DNA of 43,538 nt from Fidelibacterota bacterium (GCA_021734645.1 JAIPIQ010000003.1:1-43538), one strand, 5' to 3'. Shown: positions 28,808-37,578, numbered from the stretch's first letter. Notes: a model not told the origin generated them from the letters alone. Numbers and translations are program-made.

Positions 28808-30372
28808 GTTCACGTATTTTCATCAGCAGCGTCCAAAAGGAGTTCAAGGCAGAGCGAACCGCCCTCGCCCGGTTTATTGCGGATGATCCGCTACTCGGAA
28901 AACAATTTGAAACCTTTGTTTTCGAACGGGATGTACCGGCCACGGACCGACGCCCGGATGCGGTCTACCTCGACGAATTGGCCCGCTGCGACCTCTACCT
29001 GGGTCTGTTTGGCGACGAATATGGCTGGGAAAACAGCGATGGCCTTTCGCCGACCCATTTGGAATTCAACAAGGCTGCCGAACTGCACATTCCCCGGTTG
29101 ATTTACGTCAAAGGACAAGACGATCAAAACAAGCACCCGAAGATGCGCAACCTGATTCACGCTGCTGGGAACGAAATCATACGGCGACGCTTCGAGTCCT
29201 ACGACGATTTACGCGCCAATATCTACGCCAGCCTCGTAAGTCATCTGGAATCCACCGGCGTCCTGCACCAGTTGCCGTGGGATGCAACGCCCGCGAGAGG
29301 GGCAACTCTCGGCGATGTGGATGCAAAGGCCATAGCGAAATTCGTCCGGGGCGCCCGCAAGTGGCGCAACTTCCCACTAGCTGAGGATGCCTCGCCCGCC
29401 GAAGTGTTGGACAAGCTTCACATGCTCAATGGGGATGCCCCCACCCAGGGAGCCATTCTGCTCTTCGGGCGCGAACCCCAGCGATTCCTGCCCGCCTCCC
29501 TCATCAAATGCGCTCATTTCCATGGAACCACTATCGCCAAACCGATACCCGCTCACTTGGATGTCAGGGGTACCGCATTTGAACTGGTCAATGGTGCTGT
29601 TGATTTCGTCCTGTCAAAAATCAACGTCAGCGTGGGCACCCGTAAACAGAGCAGCCAGGCACCGGTCGCGTATGAAATACCGCTTGAAGTCGTCCGCGAA
29701 GGCATTGTAAATGCCGTAGCCCATCGCGACTACACCAGTAATGCCAGTGTGCAGGTCTCCTTGTTTGCCGACCGCCTGGAAATCTGGAATCCCGGCTATC
29801 TCCCGCCCCCTTTGACCCTTGAGCTACTCCGTCACGAGCATCGTTCCTTCCCCCGTAATTTACTCTTTGCCGAAGCACTCTATCTCGTCCGCTACATCGA
29901 GCGCTACGGAACCGGAACGGGCGACATGATCCGCCTATGCCGGGAGGCAGGCCTGCCCGAGCCCGACTTCCGGTTAACCGACGGTTTCGTCACTATTATT
30001 CAACGGCTCGCCCGCATGAAGTCGGCCCCAATCACCCCGCAAGTGGGCCAGAAACCACGCCAGTCGGGGCCAGAGTCGGACGCCTCACCGACCCAGTCAC
30101 CGACCCAGTCACCGACCCAGTCACCGACCCACTCGACCGACCCAGTCAACCGCCTTTTGCTGGCACTGGAAGTCTGTCCCAAGTCGGCGGGAGAGCTGCG
30201 GCAATCGCTTGACCTCAAGCACAGACCGACCTTTCGCGACAACTACATTTATCCCGCTCTGGCAGCCGGTCTCATCGAGCGCACCATTCCAGACAAACCC
30301 ACCAGCCGCCTCCAGAAATATCGCCTGACCGAAAAAGGCCGCGCCTTGCTTTCCAAATCCGAAACCTCATAG
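28804..30372 (+). CDS. DUF4062 + RecG-like GHKL ATPase + winged-helix protein
   Basis: N-terminal SRIFISSVQKEFKAERTALARFI...YLGLFGDEYG (DUF4062); EVVREGIVNAVAHRDY and YGTGTGDMIRLCREAGLPEPDF (AlbA/RecG-type HATPase); C-terminal wHTH. ATGA overlap with the helicase. Confidence 0.85.
   Translation: MSSRIFISSVQKEFKAERTALARFIADDPLLGKQFETFVFERDVPATDRRPDAVYLDELARCDLYLGLFGDEYGWENSDGLSPTHLEFNKAAELHIPRLIYVKGQDDQNKHPKMRNLIHAAGNEIIRRRFESYDDLRANIYASLVSHLESTGVLHQLPWDATPARGATLGDVDAKAIAKFVRGARKWRNFPLAEDASPAEVLDKLHMLNGDAPTQGAILLFGREPQRFLPASLIKCAHFHGTTIAKPIPAHLDVRGTAFELVNGAVDFVLSKINVSVGTRKQSSQAPVAYEIPLEVVREGIVNAVAHRDYTSNASVQVSLFADRLEIWNPGYLPPPLTLELLRHEHRSFPRNLLFAEALYLVRYIERYGTGTGDMIRLCREAGLPEPDFRLTDGFVTIIQRLARMKSAPITPQVGQKPRQSGPESDASPTQSPTQSPTQSPTHSTDPVNRLLLALEVCPKSAGELRQSLDLKHRPTFRDNYIYPALAAGLIERTIPDKPTSRLQKYRLTEKGRALLSKSETS
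30085..30132 (+). repeat. 12-bp tandem repeat (TCACCGACCCAG) x4 inside the DUF4062 gene, encoding (SPTQ)n
   Basis: Three identical 12-mers plus one with a terminal change (...CCAC). Confidence 0.95.
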
Positions 30373-30407
30373 TTCAATCTTCAACCTGTAACCCTCATCC
30401 TTTAAAA

Positions 30408-33400
30408 ATGACCGACCACCGCCCCCGAATCGCAACCAGCCTGAAAGCCTTCGCCGCTGTACCCGTGCGGCAGGCCGCCCTCGACTTGCTCGGCGCCCTT
30501 GGCTACCGCAGCGACAAAACCGTCGCCCTCGAAGGCTCGAAGCCCGGGGCCTTTCTCGACTTCATCGCGGAACACAACCCCGAGGCCGACTTCGACGAGA
30601 AAAAAGGCCCTCTTCCCCGAGTGGAAATCCGCCGACCTCCTCTTCCAGCTCACCGACGAGGAAATCTCCCGCGAAGCCAGTCTCTTCCAGGACACCACCG
30701 TCAAGCCAGGCCTCCTCCGCTCCTACCTCTTCTTCGCCATCGAGCTGACCGGCGGCGACTACGCCCGCGGCAAGCTCACTGCCATTGCCCGCCAGATCAA
30801 CCGTGTCTTCCCCATGCCCGTTATGGTGCTCATCAAGCACCTCACGGACAAAACCCCCGTCCTCTCCATCGCCGTCCTCAACCGCCGCCAAAACAAAGTG
30901 CGGGCCGACAAGGACGTGCTCGGCAAGGTCACCATCATCCGTGATATCTCCCTCGCCAGCCCCCACCGCGGCCACCTCGACATCCTTGACTCCTTTGCCT
31001 TTGAGAATCTCGTCCACCCACAGAAGAAGCCCATCACCGACTTCGACACCCTCCACGCCGCCTGGGAAGAAGTCTTCAACGTCGAACTCCTCAACAAGCG
31101 CTTCTACAAGGAACTCGCCAACTGGTATTTCTGGGCGCTCCCGCAAGTCGAATTCCCAGCCGACCTTGAACCTGACGCCGAAAAGCGCCGCGCCACTGGC
31201 CTCATCCGCCTGCTCACGCGCCTGGTCTTCTGCTGGTTTCTCAAGGAAAAGAACCTCATCCCCGAGGGACTTTTCCACCCCACCGAGCTCGAAAAGATTC
31301 TCAAGGGCTTCGATCCCGAGAGCGAGACCAGCTCAACCTATTACCAGGCGATCCTGCAAAATCTCTTCTTCGCCACGCTCAATCAACGGATGGGCAAAGA
31401 CAGCAGCGGAAAGCCCTATCGGAGATTCGTGTTCGATGAGGGGTATCCGAAGAACAAAAAGAATCACGACCTGAACAACTATTTTCGATACGAGAAACTC
31501 TTCACGGTAAGTCCTGTGAGGCCCTCGCCCTTTTCGAGGATATTCCATTCCTCAACGGCGGTCTATTTGAATGCCTGGACAAACGCGACGAAGACGACCA
31601 AAAGACCTTCTATCTCGACGGCTTCTCCCGCAACCCCAAAAAACGGCCCCAGGTACCCGACCGCCTCTTTTTCGACAGCGGGGAAACCGCCGACCTTTCC
31701 GAGGTCTATGGCGACAAAAAGCGCAAGTCCGAAAAAGTCACCGGCCTTATCACCATCCTGAACCGCTACAAGTTCACCATCGTCGAGAACACCCCCATCG
31801 ATCAGGAAATTGCCCTCGACCCCGAACTGCTCGGCAAAGTCTTTGAAAACCTCCTCGCTTCCTACAACGAGGAAACCAAAACCACCGCCCGCAAGCAGAC
31901 CGGCTCCTTCTACACCCCGCGCCCCATCGTCGAATACATGGTGGACGAGTCCCTCAAGGCCCACCTCTCCCGCAGCCTGGTCGAAAAGGCCGGCATGAAG
32001 GAGGGCGACGCCAAGACGGGGCTCGACATCCTCTTCACCTACACCGAGCGGGCGCACGCCTTCAGCCCCACCGAAGTGTCCACCCTCATCACCGCCATCG
32101 ACGAGGTGAAAATCCTCGACCCCGCCTGTGGCTCCGGCGCTTTCCCCATGGGCGTGCTCCACAAGCTCGTCTATATCCTTGGCAAACTCGATCCCGACAA
32201 TGACCGGTGGAAACAGACCCAGCTTGCCAAACTCGATTCCGCTCCCATGCGCGAGGAACTCGAACGCGCTTTCGCCGACAACAACGACGACTACGGCCGC
32301 AAGCTCTACCTCATCGAAAACTGCCTCTACGGCGTGGACATCCAACCCATCGCCATCCAAATCTCCAAACTTCGCTTTTTCATCTCCCTTGTTTGCGACC
32401 AGAAGTCCAATCGCGACAAAGCCAAAAACCACGGCATCCGCCCGCTGCCCAATCTCGAAACCAAATTCGTCGCCGCCGATACCCTCATCGGCCTGCCCAT
32501 CCCCGAGCCAGACCTTTTTATAAAGGCGTTGATCGAGCCCATCGAGAAAGAAATTGAACAAGCCTATCACAGCCATTTCGCTATCCAGCGTCGCGATCAA
32601 AAGCTGGCCCTGCAAAAGAAAATCAAAACGCTCCGCCTGAAACTTGCCGACGCCATCGTCAATGGCTTGGGGGCAAGCAAGAATGCTGAAGTAACGAAGA
32701 AGGCGCATCATGTCGCCGCATGGGACCCCTTCGACCCACAATCCTCCGCCGACTTCTTCGATCCGCATTGGATGTTCGGACGGGCTTTGAAGGACGGGTT
32801 TGATGTGGTGATTGGGAACCCGCCGTATGTCCGCGCCGATGAACAGAGCGACTGGAACCAGCACCAACGCCAGCAAATTCTTGCCAGCGGCGATTATGAA
32901 ACCCTTTGGGAGAAGTGGGACCTCTTTGTTCCTTTCATTGAACGCTCATACAAACTCCTCAAGCGTGGCGGGGTCAGCGCCCTGATCGTCTCCGACGCCT
33001 TTTGCCACGCCAAATACGCCCAGAAGTGCCAGAACTGGCTGCTGAAGAACAGCCTCATCCTGCGTCTCGATTTTTGCGGCGACCTTAGAATCTTCGATGC
33101 CGCTGTCCATAACGTCATCCCTTTCATTCAACGGGCCGACGGCACCGAGTGGAAACCCCAACGCCGCGTTCACAAGGAAGTCTTTGGCAATGTCACCTTA
33201 CTGCCAACCGATATGCAGGCAAACTTAACCTACAGGGCGTTTTTCCCAGAGGAGGGCAAGGTAGCTACCTTTTCAGGCGCTACAATATCATTGGACCAGA
33301 TTTGCTATGTATCATACGGATTGCGCCCAAACAGTGATGAAAAGGGAGCCAAAGGTGAATTCTCCACAGCAGCTTTAGTTTCTGAGGAAAAGGATAAAAT

Positions 33401-34067
33401 ACACTGCAAACCCTATGTTGAAGGAAAGCATCTCGGACCTTGGCTGCCACAAACACATTTATGGATTGAATGGGGAACGGATCGGGCTCCTTCTCGTTTT
33501 TGCCGTCCGACATTTGCCGAACTGTATGAGGGCCCAGAAAAAATTCTTGCCCAACGAAGCCCTGGCCCTGATCCTGTAATCTCTTATGACATGCTGCAAC
33601 TCATTTATACACCAGCATGCGTAGGTTTTGTTCCCTGGCACCATCTCTCCGGCGTCCGCAACAACTCGCTCAAGAAAGCCGCGCGTTACGCTGATGAAAA
33701 ACCGCCGCGCCCCGACCTGCCACGCCGCGAGGACCTGGAAAAGACCAGCCGTCGGTTCTCCGTCAAATATTTGCTTGGGGTAATGAATTCCTCGACAGCC
33801 TGCGACTTCCTGCGCGCCAACCGCCGCAGCAACATCCATCTCTACCCCGACGACTGGAAGAAGCTTTCGATTCCGGACGTGCCGTCTGAAGAGCAGCAGC
33901 CCATCATTGATCTGGTCGACCGCATTCTCGCGGCCAAGACCGCCGACCCAGCCGCCGATATTGCCGCTTTCGAAGCCGAGATTGACCGCCTTGTCTCCTC
34001 CCTGTACGGCATCACGGCCACCGACATCGAGATTGCGGAGAGCAAGAAAGGGGCACAACCAACGTGA
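30408..34067 (+). pseudogene. Eco57I/DrmMI-like N6-adenine DNA methyltransferase, interrupted by two apparent single-nt frameshifts
   Basis: Motif I KILDPACGSGAFPMGVLHKL and motif IV VVIGNPPYVRADEQ. Coding runs in frame 0 (30408 to about 30603), frame +1 (about 30604-31502), then frame 0 again (about 31503-34067). Confidence 0.85.
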
Positions 34068-34282
34068 GACAAAAAAGGCAGGAAGTTGCCGTCGCACCTG
34101 ATCTCCAAGACCGGATATTCACCGTCCGGGGGGAGAAAGTGATTCTGGATAGTGACCTGGCGGAAATCTACGGGGTGGAAACCAAGATCCTCAACATGGC
34201 GGTAGCCAGGAATCTCAAGCGGTTTCCCCCAGATCATGCATTTCGCCTTACGCAGCAAGAACGTACAAACTTGAGGTTCTAA
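34064..34282 (+). pseudogene. ORF6N-domain DNA-binding protein, prematurely terminated
   Basis: DRIFTVRGEKVILDSDLAEIYGVETKILNMAVARNLKRFPPDHAFRLTQQE (ORF6N). After the TAA the same frame continues NGTSSSAWGGRRYPPWVFTE, the expected family continuation, then stops again. Confidence 0.82.
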
Positions 34283-34298
34283 AATGGAACCTCAAGTT
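34268..34298. repeat. Perfect 12-bp stem / 7-nt loop hairpin with the ORF6N stop codon in the loop
   Basis: AACTTGAGGTTC-TAAAATG-GAACCTCAAGTT. Confidence 0.9.
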
Positions 34299-34439
34299 CA
34301 GCGTGGGGTGGCAGGCGATACCCTCCATGGGTATTCACCGAAAAATATTAGGACACGCATATATTTGCGCCCGCCACCGATTTCGGATGGCGCCCGGATA
34401 ACGCCCCAGGGTCTGTCCCCATATCAGTGAACTGTGATC

Positions 34440-34500
34440 CGTAGCGCAGGCGTCTCACCTGCATCCTTTCTTCCTCTGCAGGCGGGCCGCCTGCGCGACG
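34440..34500. repeat. Imperfect 23-bp inverted repeat (REP/MITE-like)
   Basis: CGTAGCGCAGGCGTCTCACCTGC ... GCAGGCGGGCCGCCTGCGCGACG, 19/23 complementary. Confidence 0.75.
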
Positions 34501-34526
34501 GAGACGCGCCAGCCGCGGCTTCTTCG

Positions 34527-34577
34527 CCATTACAGCCGCTGGAACGGAATTCGCGCTCCATTACAGGCGCTGGAACG
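34527..34577. repeat. Direct repeat CCATTACAG[C/G]CGCTGGAACG, two copies 31 bp apart
   Basis: 34527-34546 and 34558-34577, 19/20 identical. Confidence 0.8.
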
Positions 34578-34605
34578 CGCCAACGTGTTTCACTCGTCAG
34601 TGCCG

Positions 34606-34684
34606 GACGCCCGACACTCGACGCCCGACTCCCAGGGGGAAGGCCGAAGACAGGTAATTCGTCGGGCGTCCGGCGTCGGGCGTC
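34606..34684. repeat. Composite inverted repeat built from GACGCCCGAC units
   Basis: 34606-34629 GACGCCCGACACTCGACGCCCGAC; 34661-34684 is its complement except in the 4-nt centre. Confidence 0.8.
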
Positions 34685-34720
34685 ATTGCCGCGCACCGGC
34701 CCTGCGCAAGCCGAGGAATA

Positions 34721-34750
34721 TGGGAAGAGGGACAGTGGGAAGAGGGACAG
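34721..34750. repeat. Tandem 15-bp repeat TGGGAAGAGGGACAG x2
   Basis: Exact duplication. Confidence 0.9.
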
Positions 34751-34796
34751 AGAAGTCGTGCCCCGTATGCCCATACGCCCGCCGGGCCCACGACGT

Positions 34797-34815
34797 CCGG
34801 GGCCGCCGGCCCCGG
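34797..34815. repeat. Perfect palindrome CCGGGGCCG-C-CGGCCCCGG
   Basis: 9-bp arms, 1-nt centre. Confidence 0.85.
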
Positions 34816-34928
34816 CTACAGCAATTCCAGTCTGGAGCGGATACATTCTACGTCCCTGAGCTACGTTGTCGATCTGTGTCAGGCGGGCGCGCTTGCTTTT
34901 GGGCGGTGAGCGTTTAAGTTGTTTGCTT

Positions 34929-35459
34929 ATGAATGATCGGCAATCTGAACTGGACGGTCGGCGGGGCGGGTGGTCGCGTGTGCGCATCCTGCTGGTGGGG
35001 CGCAATGTGCGCCGGACGCTGCTGCGGACCCTGTTATGGGCCGGGTTGGCCGTGGTGTTGGCGGGCTTGTTATTTCGTCCCATTTGGACGGATGGGTTGA
35101 GCATGGCGCCGACGGTCAATGACGATGCTTTGCGGTTTGCCAACCTGCTGGCTTACCGGTACCGGGCTCCGCGCCGCGGGGAGATCGTGGTGATTCGCGG
35201 GCCGGGCGGGCGTCTGCTTTATCTCAAGCGGATACTGGCGTTGCCGGGGGAGACGGTAGCCTTTGCGGACGGTCAGTTGCGCATCAACGCGGCGCCGATG
35301 CCGGAGCCCTATGTGCGGCTGCGGGGGGGCTGGAACATGGATCCGATCACCCTGGACGCGGACGCCTATTTTGTGGCGGGGGACAATCGGGGGTCGCCCC
35401 TGGGCGACCATGTGGCGGGGGTGGTGCGGCGGCGGCGGCTGGCGGGGGCTTTGTGGTGA
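34929..35459 (+). CDS. lepB: Signal peptidase I
   Basis: TM helix, DGLSMAPTV (catalytic Ser), LYLKRILALPGETV (catalytic Lys), FVAGDNRGSPLGDH. Confidence 0.88.
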   Translation: MNDRQSELDGRRGGWSRVRILLVGRNVRRTLLRTLLWAGLAVVLAGLLFRPIWTDGLSMAPTVNDDALRFANLLAYRYRAPRRGEIVVIRGPGGRLLYLKRILALPGETVAFADGQLRINAAPMPEPYVRLRGGWNMDPITLDADAYFVAGDNRGSPLGDHVAGVVRRRRLAGALW

Positions 35460-35992
35460 GCGGGCGCTGGACCCAGCGGGCGGCGCTGGCCGGCCTGCTG
35501 ATCTTGGTGGCGCTGTGGGGGCTTCAGCGCTACCGCACCCGCGACGAACGTCAATTGCGCCGCCTCACGCGGGAACTTTTCGCGGCGGTTCAGCTTGACG
35601 GCGCGGAGCCGGCGGTGGTCGCCGCCCGCCGGAGCCGGGCCCTGGTCCGCTTCTTCGTGCCGGAACTCACCATCACCATCCGCGACGCGCCGACGGTGAC
35701 CGCGCGGGCCGAATTGATTTCATTGGCTTTCCAGGCCCGGACCCGGCTCGAGTACCTGCGCGCCGAGCTGCATGGTCTCGAGATCGAATGGGATCCGGGG
35801 CGGGATCGGGCCCGCATGCTGCTGGCGGCCCGCCTGACGGCCCGCGGCCGGGGGGAACAGGGCCAGGGCTGGCGTGAATATGAATTCGATTGGATCCGCA
35901 CGGCCGAAGGCTGGCGCTGCCGGGCCATTCGCGAAGCCAGCACCATCGAACGCCCGGTCCCGGCAACCGGCGGCGCGGTGACCGGGAGATGA
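35456..35992 (+). CDS. Hypothetical membrane-anchored protein (possibly NTF2/SnoaL-like)
   Basis: GTGA overlap with lepB, N-terminal TM, alpha+beta C-terminal region ending in ...WIRTAEGWRCRAI. Confidence 0.6.
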   Translation: MSGRWTQRAALAGLLILVALWGLQRYRTRDERQLRRLTRELFAAVQLDGAEPAVVAARRSRALVRFFVPELTITIRDAPTVTARAELISLAFQARTRLEYLRAELHGLEIEWDPGRDRARMLLAARLTARGRGEQGQGWREYEFDWIRTAEGWRCRAIREASTIERPVPATGGAVTGR

Positions 35993-35999
35993 ATCAAAC

Positions 36000-37031
36000 A
36001 TGCAAAGGGTAGTCGTAGCGGGTTTTCTTGGGGCCGGCAAGACCACGTTGTTGCTCGAGCTGGCCAAACGCTACACGGAGGCCGGCTTCAAGATCGCCAT
36101 CATTGAAAACGAGGCCGGGCAGCAGGGGATCGACGGAGCCATATTGAGCAGCGCAGGCTACCAAGTCCGGGAAATCTATGCCGGTTGCATCTGCTGTACC
36201 TTGCAAGGCCATCTGACCACAGCCCTCGATGACATTTATGACAATTATCATCCGGATATTTTGCTGGTTGAGCCCTCCGGCATCGCCTCGCCCGGCATGA
36301 TCAAGGACGCGCTCTGGAATCATAAGAAAGGCGAGCAGGGAACGTTGAGTTTACTCATGCTGCTGGATCTGGCGCGGCTGGCTGCCATCCAGGAAAAGGC
36401 CAGCTTCTTCATTGAACGCAGCCTCCAGGACGCGGACATCGTCGTTCTGACCAAGACCGATCTGGTCGCGGGTCCAGTGTTCGGTGAAGCGGAAGCGTTC
36501 ATCCGGCTAAACAACCCGCAGGCGCCCATCGTTCGTCTGGATTACCGGGATGCGGGAACGCTCAGTGCTTTAATCAATCACATCAGTCATTTCCATGCCC
36601 GGCAGATGAATACCGGCAACCAGGTCTTTGACTCGTTTCGATATTTCACGGCGGTTTCCCGAGAACAAACGGGATCTGTCGCGCGGCGCCTTGGTTCCGA
36701 AGAGCTCAGGAAATATTTAGCGGAAATTCTGCAGGGCATCGCAGCCGGGCTGCGGGACGCGGGAAAACCCCTGATCGGACATATTAAATGCCTTTTGAAG
36801 CCCGTGGGCGCGGGCTATTTGACGGCCAGCCTGCTGGATTATGACAACACCATTTACCATGGCGGCGAGCTGGGCGCTCTGGAAGGCGACTACGCATTCC
36901 GCATCAACGCGGTACTGGTTGATTTTGAAAAAGAGAAGCTGGAACGCATCCTCACGCAAGGGCTGGAGACGTTTCCGCGAGGTCCTTCCGGGTTTCCGGG
37001 GGGATTCTTTACTGCACATTCTGCCGAATAA
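36000..37031 (+). CDS. CobW/COG0523-like GTP-binding protein
   Basis: FLGAGKTTLL (P-loop), GCICCTLQGHL (CxCC), LVEPSGIASP, TKTDLV. Confidence 0.9.
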   Translation: MQRVVVAGFLGAGKTTLLLELAKRYTEAGFKIAIIENEAGQQGIDGAILSSAGYQVREIYAGCICCTLQGHLTTALDDIYDNYHPDILLVEPSGIASPGMIKDALWNHKKGEQGTLSLLMLLDLARLAAIQEKASFFIERSLQDADIVVLTKTDLVAGPVFGEAEAFIRLNNPQAPIVRLDYRDAGTLSALINHISHFHARQMNTGNQVFDSFRYFTAVSREQTGSVARRLGSEELRKYLAEILQGIAAGLRDAGKPLIGHIKCLLKPVGAGYLTASLLDYDNTIYHGGELGALEGDYAFRINAVLVDFEKEKLERILTQGLETFPRGPSGFPGGFFTAHSAE

Positions 37032-37045
37032 GCGAAGAGATCAGC

Positions 37046-37201
37046 GTGTAGGAGTAGGTGTAAGAGTAAGTGAAAGGCACTCTCTGGCCGCTCATCACCG
37101 CCCGCCCTGAATCGCAGATCCCGCCGACGGTGCTTCGCGGGGCTTGGCGCGAGGGCGCGCAGTGAGGGAAGAAATCCGTACTCGTACACGTACTCCTACA
37201 C
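37046..37201. repeat. MITE-like 156-bp element with 23-bp terminal inverted repeats
   Basis: GTGTAGGAGTAGGTGTAAGAGTA (37046-37068) versus TACTCGTACACGTACTCCTACAC (37179-37201), 21/23 complementary. Confidence 0.8.
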
Positions 37202-37478
37202 TCGAATCTCTTGGGGGGGGGTGGGATGTTGGTTCTGCTCTTGAGCGATTTCTCGGATGGGTTTCGATGGAAGGAAATCGCGTAAGCGTATCCGAGCAAG
37301 GGTGGCGATTAAGAGTGGGCAGCGCACGAACTGTTTCGTGAACTGCCTCGTAAACTCCGACTGTATAACTCCATCGCAACCTTTGCCGTGCACTTCATCG
37401 AGCCGGGGGCACGGGAACCCGTAACCGTTCACGAGTGATGTCATGAGGAATGCGCTTTGATTACAAGACCTTTTGAGT

Positions 37479-37578
37479 GCGCGTGCCTGCACGCGCTTTA
37501 TACGCCGGCGCCAGCGCCGGCATTGGAAGTCTTCTCCCGGAGCAGGCTCCGGGTCAGAAAGCGCGTGCAGGCACGCGC
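37479..37578. repeat. Symmetric array of four 18-bp palindromes (8-2-8), itself an inverted repeat with perfect 21-bp outer arms
   Basis: 37479-37496 GCGCGTGC-CT-GCACGCGC; 37504-37521 GCCGGCGC-CA-GCGCCGGC; 37536-37553 CCCGGAGC-AG-GCTCCGGG; 37561-37578 GCGCGTGC-AG-GCACGCGC; gaps 7/14/7 nt. Confidence 0.93.

Noticed and set aside
30085-30132. CRISPR-like repeat
   Set aside because: 12-bp contiguous units without spacers, inside a coding frame; no cas genes in the window.
30590-30620. Programmed ribosomal frameshifting at the A6 run in the methylase gene
   Set aside because: A +1 shift is needed and the codon phase (GAG AAA AAA GGC) does not form a standard slippery site; a second opposite shift 900 nt downstream would also be required. 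Indel or sequencing error is simpler.
25493-34067. Calling the operon DISARM
   Set aside because: Only a helicase and a methylase reminiscent of drmD/drmMI are visible; drmA, drmB and drmC are absent from the window.
37213-37221. G9 tract as a phase-variation switch
   Set aside because: No credible ORF or promoter spans it; it lies in degenerate intergenic DNA.
37196-37492. 98-aa minus-strand ORF in the 37.2-37.5 kb region
   Set aside because: Overlaps repeats and the G9/C9 tract, no recognisable family, translation looks like noise.
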